Assembly: GCA_038207625.1 (NCBI GenBank)
Contig: JBBQZO010000036.1
Location: 1-60,564 of the forward strand
Reading direction: 5' to 3'
Origin: JBBQZO01 sp038207625
Lineage (GTDB): Bacteria; Pseudomonadota; Gammaproteobacteria; Burkholderiales; Burkholderiaceae_D
Length of the DNA stretch: 60,564 nucleotides
Positions 7,899 through 16,239 of this stretch are shown piece by piece (position 1 is the stretch's first letter; each line of letters begins with the position of its first letter). The notes beneath the pieces were generated by a model. It saw only the letters and a list, made by a program, of their open reading frames with translations, had not been told where the DNA came from and ran no database searches. The position numbers were made by a program, and so were the translations under genes.

Positions 7899-9020
7899 TT
7901 ACAGCTTGCGCACCACCACGCAGCCGATCGAGTAACCGGCGCCAAACGAGCAGATCACGCCGTGTTCGCCGGCGGCCATGTCGTCCTGGTGTTTGTGGAA
8001 GGCGATGATCGAACCGGCCGACGAGGTATTGGCGTAAGTGTCGAGAATTACCGGTGCCTCTTTCGGCTCGGCGTCGCGGCCCAGGATCATGCGCGTGATC
8101 AAGAGGTTCATGTTCAGGTTGGCCTGATGCAGCCAGTAGCGCGTCACCTGCGCCAGTTCCACGCCGGCCGACGAGACGGTGTCCTTGATCATTTCGGCGG
8201 CCATCGGGCACACTTCCTTGAACACCTTGCGACCCTGCTGGCGGAACAGTTTGTCGTCCTTGCCGATGCCCGATTCGTCGAAACGGTTCAGGAAGCCGAA
8301 GTTGTTGCGGATGTTGTTCGAAAATTTGGTTTTCAGACGCGTCTCGACGATCTCGAACTGGTTCGGCGACGTCGCCGCGGCGGCCGCTTCGACGATGATC
8401 GCCGTGCAGGCGTCACCGAAGATGAAGTGGCTGTCGCGGTCGCGAAAGTTAAGGTGGCCGCTGGTGATTTCGGGATTTAATACCAGCACCGCGCGCGCCT
8501 GGCCGCTCTTGATCGCCGCCACGGCGGTCTGAATGCCGAAGGTGGCCGACGAGCAGGCCACGTTCATGTCGAAACCGTAACCGTCGATGCCCAGCGCATC
8601 TTGCACCTCGACCGCCATGGCCGGGTAACCGCGCTGCAGATTGCTGCACGCGACCAGTACCATGTCGATGTCGGCGGCCGTGCGGCCGGCCCGTTCGAAC
8701 GCCTGGCGCGCGGCCACCACGCACATTTCGGCTTGCAGCGAGATCTGGTCATCGGCCCGCTCGGGCACGCGCGACACCATGCGCTCGGGATCGAGGATGC
8801 CGCTCTTCTCCATCACGTAGCGCGACTTGATGCCGGAGGCCTTTTCGATGAAGGCCGACGAGGACGGCTCGATCGCCGTTGCCGTGCCCGCTGCGATGTC
8901 GGCCGCGTGTTGCTCGTTGAAGCGCGCCGCGTAGGCGTTGAACGCGACGACCAGTTCCTCGTTCGAGATGGAGAACGGGGGCGTGTACAGGCCGGTTCCG
9001 CTGATGACGGCTTTAATCAT
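7899..9020 (-). CDS. beta-ketoacyl-ACP synthase III-like condensing enzyme
   Basis: A 373-aa thiolase-fold enzyme with the KAS III triad: Cys156 in NVACSSATFG, His298 in WLHQANLN and Asn331 in TYANTSSAG. It would condense an acyl-CoA with malonyl-ACP. It is about 50 residues longer than housekeeping FabH, with an insertion after the first strand (AFNAYAARFNEQHAAD). This resembles the long FabH-like proteins of Pseudomonas (PA3286 type) that feed medium-chain acyl-CoA from beta-oxidation back into fatty acid synthesis; that substrate is inference. It stands alone, with no acyl-carrier or fab genes beside it. The ATG at 9020 lacks a clear Shine-Dalgarno. Confidence 0.85.
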   Translation of the reverse strand: MIKAVISGTGLYTPPFSISNEELVVAFNAYAARFNEQHAADIAAGTATAIEPSSSAFIEKASGIKSRYVMEKSGILDPERMVSRVPERADDQISLQAEMCVVAARQAFERAGRTAADIDMVLVACSNLQRGYPAMAVEVQDALGIDGYGFDMNVACSSATFGIQTAVAAIKSGQARAVLVLNPEITSGHLNFRDRDSHFIFGDACTAIIVEAAAAATSPNQFEIVETRLKTKFSNNIRNNFGFLNRFDESGIGKDDKLFRQQGRKVFKEVCPMAAEMIKDTVSSAGVELAQVTRYWLHQANLNMNLLITRMILGRDAEPKEAPVILDTYANTSSAGSIIAFHKHQDDMAAGEHGVICSFGAGYSIGCVVVRKL

Positions 9021-9192
9021 AGGTCAAACTTTCAAATTGGATAAGGAGGCGAACCGGTCGCTTGACCCAGATTCTACACAATGGGGCAGGACATGGCAGA
9101 GTCCGGCAGCCTGAAACGGAAAATTATTTCCGTTCCGTGACAGCGCAGACGGGGGAAGGTGGCGCGCGCCGGGACGACGCGCGCCGAAGGGC

Positions 9193-10635
9193 TTATTTCT
9201 TGCCGGCGGGCGGCAGCTCGGTGTGCGCCAGCGTGGTGCGCGGCACCTGGCTCGACAGCTGCATCGGCATGCCTTTCAAGTATTTCAGCGCTTGCGCCAG
9301 CTGGAAGTCGCTGCTGCTGCCATATTCCAGCGGCTTGCGCTGCTTTTCCTGGGCGATCAGGCGCATCTGCGCTTCGGACTGGTCGCGCTGGTGCTTGGCC
9401 AGCTCCTCGTCGCGGTCGTTCGACAGGTGTTTGTCGAGGTCGGCCTCGCGCGTGCGCAGGCTGTTCAGGCCGTCGCCGTCGGCGTTTTCATCGACCAGAA
9501 AATCGGGCAGGATGCCCTTGGCCTGGATCGAGCGGCCGTTCGGCGTGTAGTAGCGCGCCGTGGTCAGCTTGACGGCGGTGTCGTTCACCAGCGGACGCAC
9601 GGTCTGCACCGAGCCCTTGCCGAAAGTGCGGCTGCCGATGATGATGGCGCGCTTGTAGTCTTGCAGTGCGCCGGCCACGATTTCGGACGCCGAGGCCGAG
9701 CCGATATTGACCAGCACTACCAGCGGCACGTTCTTGACCGCTTCGGGCAGCTTGGCCAGCGCATCGCTGTCGCTGCGCAGCGAATAGTATTCGGAGCGGC
9801 CGTAAAAAATCTGCTTCGAGTCGGCCAGCTGGCCGTTGGTCGACACGATCGGCGCGTCCTTGGGCAGGAAGGCGGCCGACACGCCGATCGCCCCTTGCAG
9901 CAGGCCGCCGGGGTCGTTGCGCAGGTCCAGCACCAGGCCTTTCAGATTCGGGTCCTGTTGGTACAGCATGGCCAGCTTGAGCGCCAGGTCGTCCACCGTC
10001 GGCTCCTGGAACTGCGCCACGCGCAGCCACGCGTAGCCCGGTTCGACGATCTTGGCCTTGACGCTTTTTTGCTGGATTTCTTCGCGCACGATGACGAAGG
10101 TCAGCGGCGCCGGCGCGTCCTTGCGCGCGATCGTCAGCGTCACCTGGGTGTGCGGGTCGCCCTGCATCTTCTTGATGGCCGCGTCGATGCCCAGTCCCTG
10201 CACGGGAAAACTGTCGAGCCGGGTGATCAGGTCGCCGGCCTGGATGCCGGCGCGGTAGGCCGGCGAGTCCTCGATCGGCGCGACGATCTTGATGTAGCCG
10301 TCGTCGCTCTCGGCGATCTCGATGCCCAGGCCGACAAACTTGCCCTGGGTGCCTTCGCGCAGTTCGCGGTAGGCCTTTTTGTCCAGATAGGCCGAATGGG
10401 GATCAAGCGAGGCGACCATGCCCGAGATGGCCTCGGTGAGCAGCTTTTTGTCCGCGACCGGTTCGACGTAATCGGATTTGATCAGGCCATACACGTCGGC
10501 CAGCTGGCGCAGTTCGTCGTAGGGCAGGCCCGCGTCGCCCGGTTTTTGCGCCAGCGCGGAAAACTGCAGCGAGGCGGCGATACCGGCGATGACGCCCAGG
10601 CCGACAAGGCCGGAATTTTTCAGTTTGGAGCCCAT
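9193..10635 (-). CDS. ctpA: carboxy-terminal processing protease, S41 family
   Basis: A 480-aa periplasmic protease with an N-terminal signal or anchor (residues 8-29), a PDZ domain at about 95-175 (GKFVGLGIEI...GIQAGDLI) and an S41 catalytic core. The catalytic Ser315 (GSASASE), Lys340 (TFGKG) and Gln344 show the 25-residue Ser-Lys spacing of Prc and CtpB. It trims C-terminal tails of exported proteins, and in relatives regulates cell-wall hydrolases. The C-terminal 80 residues (SLRTREADLDKHL...) are charged and helical. It is monocistronic and leftward. Confidence 0.93.
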   Translation of the reverse strand: MGSKLKNSGLVGLGVIAGIAASLQFSALAQKPGDAGLPYDELRQLADVYGLIKSDYVEPVADKKLLTEAISGMVASLDPHSAYLDKKAYRELREGTQGKFVGLGIEIAESDDGYIKIVAPIEDSPAYRAGIQAGDLITRLDSFPVQGLGIDAAIKKMQGDPHTQVTLTIARKDAPAPLTFVIVREEIQQKSVKAKIVEPGYAWLRVAQFQEPTVDDLALKLAMLYQQDPNLKGLVLDLRNDPGGLLQGAIGVSAAFLPKDAPIVSTNGQLADSKQIFYGRSEYYSLRSDSDALAKLPEAVKNVPLVVLVNIGSASASEIVAGALQDYKRAIIIGSRTFGKGSVQTVRPLVNDTAVKLTTARYYTPNGRSIQAKGILPDFLVDENADGDGLNSLRTREADLDKHLSNDRDEELAKHQRDQSEAQMRLIAQEKQRKPLEYGSSSDFQLAQALKYLKGMPMQLSSQVPRTTLAHTELPPAGKK

Positions 10636-10907
10636 GATTCACCTGACCGATGCAAAAAAAATCACCCGCGCATTCACCGTCGCCGCATACAGCAGGGGCG
10701 CGTGAATTGAGTATAAACCCGATTTCGCGGCGTGCGCGCGCGCCCGCGCAAATTTCGCGGCCCTGGCCGGCGAGCGTCAATACAGGTGCGCCGGCCGGCA
10801 TTGTGTCGACGATGTTTGCAGCAGTAAGAATTTGTAAATAGACGCGGACGGCGAATTTTTTGGACCTATAGTCAGTGCTCCTACTGCCCACTTAAACGGT
10901 GGTTCTT
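10636..10907. other. divergent intergenic region between ctpA and the Spy-like gene
   Basis: This region has no coding frame that I can support. It should hold the promoters of the leftward ctpA and rightward Spy-like genes; I could not assign a convincing -35/-10 pair. Confidence 0.4.
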
Positions 10908-10933
10908 GCCCGCGGCCCGCCGCGGGCTTTTTT
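10908..10933 (+). terminator. intrinsic terminator in the leader of the Spy-like gene
   Basis: An 8-bp GC stem GCCCGCGG / CCGCGGGC with a 4-nt loop is followed by six Ts. It ends 13 bp before the chosen ATG (10947). It either insulates the gene from upstream readthrough or acts as an attenuator in its leader. Confidence 0.7.
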
Positions 10934-10946
10934 CTGGCTCAACGCA

Positions 10947-11501
10947 ATGACCATGACTATCCTGAACAGCGGCGCGCGGCGCCTGATCCTGGCCGCCACG
11001 CTGACGCTGGGCGTGCTGACATCGGCGCTGGCGCTGCCGGCCACCGAGATGCGCATCGAGGACCTGCTGCCGATGGGCGCGGACCTGAAACTGGCGCTGA
11101 AACTCAATCCCAACCAGACCATCCTGTGGCAGCAGGTCGAACAGAAGACTCGCGTCATCGTGCGCGAACGCAACTCGCGCCGCGAAAAACTGCAGCTGGC
11201 GCTGCGCCAGGGTCTGTCCCAGGGCAAGGTCGAGCTGCGCGACCTGGTGGGCGGGCTGGCCGACGACCAGAGCGCCGCCGCCGCCGAGCAGACCCAGTTG
11301 CGCGAACTGTGGCTGAGCGTGAACGACGCGCTCGACGAGAACCAACGCCAGCTGGTGGTCAACTTCCTCACCGAGCAGTTGCTGCGCGTGCCCGACAACG
11401 GCAGCCCGCACGCCGGGGCACCGCGCGCCAAGGACGACGGTGGCGGACATCAGCGCGGCCACGGTAAAGCGGGCGGCGGCATGGCGATGCCGGGCGGCTG
11501 A
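10947..11501 (+). CDS. Spy/CpxP-like periplasmic protein
   Basis: A 184-aa protein with a signal peptide (ILNSGARRLILAATLTLGVL... cleaved near ALA-LPA) and an all-helical body. It carries two LTxxQ-like repeats, LNPNQ and LDENQ, the hallmark of the Spy/CpxP chaperone family. The tail is rich in Gly, His and Lys (GGGHQRGHGKAGGG) and could bind metal. The ATG at 10947 was preferred to a GTG at 10899, because the latter would place the terminator hairpin inside the coding sequence. A role in envelope-stress or metal protection is inferred from the family. Confidence 0.7.
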   Translation: MTMTILNSGARRLILAATLTLGVLTSALALPATEMRIEDLLPMGADLKLALKLNPNQTILWQQVEQKTRVIVRERNSRREKLQLALRQGLSQGKVELRDLVGGLADDQSAAAAEQTQLRELWLSVNDALDENQRQLVVNFLTEQLLRVPDNGSPHAGAPRAKDDGGGHQRGHGKAGGGMAMPGG

Positions 11502-11676
11502 TTGTATCGGCATGTGTCGGGAAACATGGCGGATGTGTATCGTTAAGTAAAAAACCAGACGGCGGCGTGGATGCCGGCCTGCCAGCGACTAGAATGCGCT
11601 CAAGCGCCAGCATGTGTCTCGCGTTCGCCCTGTTTTTCCAGGCGCTTGCGCGCCACAACGAGATCGCCACCACGTC

Positions 11677-13986
11677 ATGAACAAACTGATTCCATTTGCC
11701 TGCCTGGCTGCGCTGGGCATCACGCTGGCGCACGCCGACGAGCAGCAGGCCATCGCCGGCGCGCCGGCGCAGCAGACCACGCGGTCCGACGTCGCGCCAG
11801 GCGCGGCGCAGTCGGAGCCGTCGACCCAGGTCGCGCCGCCGGCTGCGGCCGACGCCTTGGTTCCGGCCGTCAGCCACAAACCGGGCACGCCGGCCGCCAC
11901 CGGCCTGCCCACGGTGACCGTCCCCGGCACGCGCGCCAACGACGTCGAGCAGCGCCGCATGTCGAGCGCCGCGAAGATGATCGTCGGACGCGAGGAACTC
12001 GACCGCAACGGCGACAGTTCGGTGGGCGAAATCCTCAAGCGCCTGCCCGGCGTGACGGTGGGCGGGCGGCCGGGGCGCGGCGGCGACATCCGCATGCGCG
12101 GCATGGGCAACGGCTATACCCAGATGCTGGTCAACGGCGAGCGCCCGCCGGCCGGCTTCGCGCTCGATTCGCTCTCGCCCGACCAGGTCGAGCGCATCGA
12201 AATCGTGCGCGGCCCGATCGCCGAACACAGCACGCGCGCCATCGCCGGCACCATCAACATCATCCTGCGCGAGGGCTATCAGCAAAAGGACATCCAGCTC
12301 AAGCTGACCGACGCGATCGAGCAGAACCGCCACGGCGCCAACGTCTCGCTGACCGTGCCGGGCAAGCTGGGCGCGCTGACCTATCTGCTCAACGGCTCGC
12401 TGTTCGAGAACCACCAGCACGACGCCAGCATCACCCACAATGTCGATGAAACGAGCGGCGGCGTCGTCACCAAGGACCAGCTGGTCAACGACAGCAGCGA
12501 TCGACGCGCGCGCGGCATCCACCTGTCGCCGCGCCTGTCGTACAAATTCGACGGCGGCGACACGCTCACGTTCCAGCCATTTTTGATGAGTTCGCACAGC
12601 GTCAGCGACAACGACAGCGTGCTGACCCAGAGCGTGGGGCCGCTGCCGCTCGAATACGCCCATTCGGCCGGCGACGCCAGCTCGTCGAGCACCTTCTTGC
12701 GCGGCTTCGGCAACTGGCTGCACCGGATGGACGGCGGCGCCAAGCTGGACGTGAAGTTCGGCTTCGGCGTCGGACACAGCGACAGCAGCGGCACGCGCAA
12801 TCTGTTCAACAGCGCCGGCAGCCTGCAGGACGTGATCGTCGACAGCGACGCCACGCGCGACCACGGCGGCTCGCTGGGCGCCAAGTACACCACGCCGCTG
12901 GGCAAGGGCCACCTGCTGACGGCCGGCGCCGACGTCGAGACCGGTCACCGGATCCAGAACCGCGTCTCGCTCGACAACGGGCGCGCCCAGTTCGCCGATT
13001 CGGGCGAGGACCTGGCGGCCGACACGCGCCGGATGGCCGGCTTCGTGCAGGATGAATGGGACATCAACCCGGCCTGGGCCACCAATCTGGGCCTGCGCTG
13101 GGAAGGCATCCGCACCACCAGCGACACCAGCGCCGGCCCACTGGTCAACAACAGCAGCGTCTGGAGTCCCGTCTTCCACGTGGTCTGGCGCATCCCGGAG
13201 CACGACAAGGACCAGCTGCGCTGGAGCCTGACCCACAGCTACCGTTCGCCCACCATTGGCGACCTGATCGCCGTGCCGGCGCTGTCGCGCCTGAACAGCG
13301 CCACCCGGCCCGACCGGATCGGCAACCCCGCTTTGAAGCCCGAGCTGGCCACCGGGATGGACATGGCGTATGAGCACTACCTGGGCAAGAGCGGCATCCT
13401 GTCGGCCAACGTGTTCGTGCGCGACATCGACGATCTGATGCGGCGCGAAACGAGCCTGGTCGCCACCAGCACCGGCCCGCGCTGGGTGTCGCAGCCGCTC
13501 AACATCGGCCACGCGCGCACCAGCGGCATCGAACTGGAAGCGAAGTTCCAGCTGATCGAGCTGATGCCGGACGCGCCCAACATCGATTTTCGCGCCAACT
13601 ACAGCCGCTTCTGGTCGCACGTTGATGGCGTACCCGGCCCCGACAACCGGCTCGACCAGCAGCCCACGCAGACTGCCAACGTCGGCCTCGACTATCGGTT
13701 GAAAGGCGTGCCGCTGACGCTGGGCGGGGGCTACAACTGGACCCCGGCCGGCCAGATCCAGAGCAGCCTGACCGAGCGCGTCGATTCCGACGCCAAGCGC
13801 CAGGTCGACGTGTACGGGCTGTGGAAGTTCAGCCCCGCCGCGCAGCTGCGCGTGTCGGCCAACAATCTGCTGGCGCGTGACTACGGCAGTGGACGCACCG
13901 TCACCACTGGCGAGCTGGCCCAGATGGCAACGACCACGGCGCGCACCTTTGCCACGCTGAGCATCAAGCTCGAACTGAAACTGTAG
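11677..13986 (+). CDS. TonB-dependent outer-membrane receptor
   Basis: A complete 769-aa receptor. It has a signal peptide (MNKLIPFACLAALGITLAHA) and a Pro/Ala-rich linker to about residue 80. A TonB-box-like TVTVPGTR follows, then a plug domain (GEILKRLPGVTVGG, RGMGNGYTQMLVNGERPP, VERIEIVRGP, STRAIAGTINIIL). The barrel of about 22 strands has a C-terminal strand LSIKLELKL. The substrate is unknown; the layout matches FepA/colicin-receptor-like siderophore or cobalamin transporters. The in-frame ATG at 11614 was rejected because the signal peptide begins at 11677. Terminator-like sequence follows at 14005-14040. Confidence 0.92.
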   Translation: MNKLIPFACLAALGITLAHADEQQAIAGAPAQQTTRSDVAPGAAQSEPSTQVAPPAAADALVPAVSHKPGTPAATGLPTVTVPGTRANDVEQRRMSSAAKMIVGREELDRNGDSSVGEILKRLPGVTVGGRPGRGGDIRMRGMGNGYTQMLVNGERPPAGFALDSLSPDQVERIEIVRGPIAEHSTRAIAGTINIILREGYQQKDIQLKLTDAIEQNRHGANVSLTVPGKLGALTYLLNGSLFENHQHDASITHNVDETSGGVVTKDQLVNDSSDRRARGIHLSPRLSYKFDGGDTLTFQPFLMSSHSVSDNDSVLTQSVGPLPLEYAHSAGDASSSSTFLRGFGNWLHRMDGGAKLDVKFGFGVGHSDSSGTRNLFNSAGSLQDVIVDSDATRDHGGSLGAKYTTPLGKGHLLTAGADVETGHRIQNRVSLDNGRAQFADSGEDLAADTRRMAGFVQDEWDINPAWATNLGLRWEGIRTTSDTSAGPLVNNSSVWSPVFHVVWRIPEHDKDQLRWSLTHSYRSPTIGDLIAVPALSRLNSATRPDRIGNPALKPELATGMDMAYEHYLGKSGILSANVFVRDIDDLMRRETSLVATSTGPRWVSQPLNIGHARTSGIELEAKFQLIELMPDAPNIDFRANYSRFWSHVDGVPGPDNRLDQQPTQTANVGLDYRLKGVPLTLGGGYNWTPAGQIQSSLTERVDSDAKRQVDVYGLWKFSPAAQLRVSANNLLARDYGSGRTVTTGELAQMATTTARTFATLSIKLELKL

Positions 13987-14004
13987 CCGCATAGCGCTGC
14001 GAGG

Positions 14005-14040
14005 ACGGCCCGCCGGCGAATTTTTTCGTCCGCGGGCCGT
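14005..14040 (+). terminator. hairpin after the TonB receptor gene
   Basis: Arms ACGGCCCG (14005-14012) and CGGGCCGT (14033-14040) pair perfectly. The loop holds a T6 run and TTATT follows, giving a moderate intrinsic terminator. Confidence 0.5.
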
Positions 14041-14115
14041 TATTGCCTGCGCGCTGTGCTACATTTTTGCACCGGCTACCCGCCCCCCATTTTTTTTGCC
14101 CCATAAGGACAAACC

Positions 14116-16149
14116 GTGAAGCGACCTATCCTCTCCACCCTGACGCTGTCCCTGCTGGCCGCGCTGGCCCACGCCGCCGATCCCGCCGCCCCAATTTCCG
14201 GCGTCGAAGTCCAGTACGTCGACGCCAAAGTACGCGCCCAGGACGACTTTTTTCTGCACCTGAACGGCCAATGGCTCAAGAGCACCGAGATCCCGGCCGA
14301 CAAATCGAACTGGGGCGCGTTTGCCAAGCTGCGTGACGACGTGCTGCCGCAGCTGCGCGGCGTGATCGAGGCGGACCAGAAGGCGGGCGCCAAGGCCGCC
14401 GACGCCGACGTGCGCAAGATCGGCGAGCTGTACACCAGCTTCATGGATGAGGAGAAACTCGCCGCGCTCGGCTACAAGCCGCTGACGGGCGAGCTGGCCG
14501 CCATCGCCGCGCTGCACGACAAGAAGGCGATTCCCGCGCTGATCGCCCACCTGCGCCAGATTGGCGTGGCCACCCCGTATGCGCTTAACGTCGGCCAGGA
14601 TGCGCGCGACTCGACCAAATACGCCGCCCAAATCAGCCAGGGCGGACTGGGCCTGCCGGACCGCGACTACTACCTCAAGCTCGATGACGCCAAGCTCACC
14701 GACGTGCGCGCCAAGTATCTGCTGCACATCGAAAAAACGCTGACGCTGGCCGGCATCAAGGACGCCGCTGCGCAGGCGAAGGCGATTCTGGCGCTGGAGA
14801 CGGCGCTGGCCGAGGCGCAGTGGACCAAGGTCGCCAACCGCGATCCGGTCAAGGGCTACAACAAGGTCGAGATCGCCAAACTGGATGCGCTGGCACCCGG
14901 CTACGACTGGAACGGCGCGCTGGCCGCGTCCGGCATCGCCGGCAAGACCGACTACGTGATCGTGCGCCAGCCGAGCTATATCCGCGCCTTCAAGACGGTG
15001 CTCGACAAGACCGAGCTGGCCACCTGGCGCAGCTATTTCGAATGGCAGCTGCTGCGCGCCTATTCGCCCTACCTGTCGAAGGACTTCGTCGACGCCGACT
15101 TCGCCTTCTATCACACCGCGCTGACGGGCGTGACGGCGCCGGAACCGCGCTGGAAACGCGCCGTCGCCGCGGTCGACGATGTGCTGGGCGAGGCGGTCGG
15201 GCGTCAATACGTGGCGCAGTACTTCCCGCCCGAGCGCAAGGCGCGCATGCAGACGCTGGTGGGCAACCTGATGGCCGCCTACAAGCAAAGCATCGACACG
15301 CTCGACTGGATGAGCGCCGACACCAAGAAGGAAGCGCAAGCCAAACTGGCCAAGTTCACGCCCAAGATCGCCTATCCCAACAAGTGGCGCGACTACGCGT
15401 CGCTGGCCATCATGCCGGGCGACCTGGTGGGCAACCTGATGCGCGCCAGCGTGTTTGAATATAAACGCCGCGTCAACAAGCTGGGCACGCCGATCGACCG
15501 CGAAGAGTGGGGCATGACGCCGCAGACGGTGAACGCGTACTACAACTCGTCGATGAACGAGATCGTGTTCCCGGCCGCGATCCTGCAACCGCCGTTCTTC
15601 GACGCGCGCGCCGACGACGCCGTCAACTACGGCGCCATCGGCGCGGTGATCGGCCACGAAATCAGCCACGGTTTTGACGACAAAGGCAGCCAGTCCGACG
15701 GCGATGGCAATCTGCGCGACTGGTGGAGTGCGCAAGACCGCAAGAACTTCGCCGCCAAGACCGACATGCTGGTGGCCCAGTACAGCGCGTTCAGCCCCTT
15801 GCCCGGCTACCACGTGAACGGCGAACTGACGCTGGGCGAGAACATCGCCGACAACTCCGGCGTGGCGGTCGCCTACAAGGCCTACAAGCTGTCCCTGAGT
15901 GGCAAGGAGGCGCCGGTGATCGACGGCTTGAGCGGCGACCAGCGCTTCTACATGGGCTTTGCGCAAGTATGGCGCAGCAAGATGCGCGAGCAGCAGCAGA
16001 TCGTGCAGGTCAAGACCGATCCGCATTCGCCGGGCCAGTTCCGCGCCAATGGCACGCTGAAGAACCAGCCTGGGTTTTATGAAGCGTTTGGCGTCAAGGA
16101 AGGCGACCAGATGTACCTGGCCCCAAGCCAGCGGGTGATTATTTGGTAA
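14116..16149 (+). CDS. M13 family zinc metallopeptidase (neprilysin/PepO-like), copy 1
   Basis: A 677-aa periplasmic endopeptidase. It has a signal peptide (about 21 residues) and an N-terminal M13 cap domain from QDDFFLHLNGQWL onward. The catalytic domain has zinc ligands His514 and His518 in HEISH (Glu515 is the base) and Glu575 in GENIADNSG. The chain ends VIIW, the conserved Trp terminus of the family. It would cut oligopeptides in the envelope. The start is GTG at 14116 behind AAGGA. A close paralog follows after 90 bp in the same direction. Confidence 0.93.
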   Translation: MKRPILSTLTLSLLAALAHAADPAAPISGVEVQYVDAKVRAQDDFFLHLNGQWLKSTEIPADKSNWGAFAKLRDDVLPQLRGVIEADQKAGAKAADADVRKIGELYTSFMDEEKLAALGYKPLTGELAAIAALHDKKAIPALIAHLRQIGVATPYALNVGQDARDSTKYAAQISQGGLGLPDRDYYLKLDDAKLTDVRAKYLLHIEKTLTLAGIKDAAAQAKAILALETALAEAQWTKVANRDPVKGYNKVEIAKLDALAPGYDWNGALAASGIAGKTDYVIVRQPSYIRAFKTVLDKTELATWRSYFEWQLLRAYSPYLSKDFVDADFAFYHTALTGVTAPEPRWKRAVAAVDDVLGEAVGRQYVAQYFPPERKARMQTLVGNLMAAYKQSIDTLDWMSADTKKEAQAKLAKFTPKIAYPNKWRDYASLAIMPGDLVGNLMRASVFEYKRRVNKLGTPIDREEWGMTPQTVNAYYNSSMNEIVFPAAILQPPFFDARADDAVNYGAIGAVIGHEISHGFDDKGSQSDGDGNLRDWWSAQDRKNFAAKTDMLVAQYSAFSPLPGYHVNGELTLGENIADNSGVAVAYKAYKLSLSGKEAPVIDGLSGDQRFYMGFAQVWRSKMREQQQIVQVKTDPHSPGQFRANGTLKNQPGFYEAFGVKEGDQMYLAPSQRVIIW

Positions 16150-16239
16150 GCTTGCGCGCCCCCGTGTGCTAGAGTCGCGGTTTGGATTATCAGTCCAGAT
16201 CAACCCCCTTTTGTTATTAAAAATGACGGAGAAGAATCA

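Noticed and set aside
11368..13992. An 874-codon open frame on the minus strand
   Set aside because: It is opposite the TonB receptor, which has a signal peptide, plug and barrel; the mirror frame has none.
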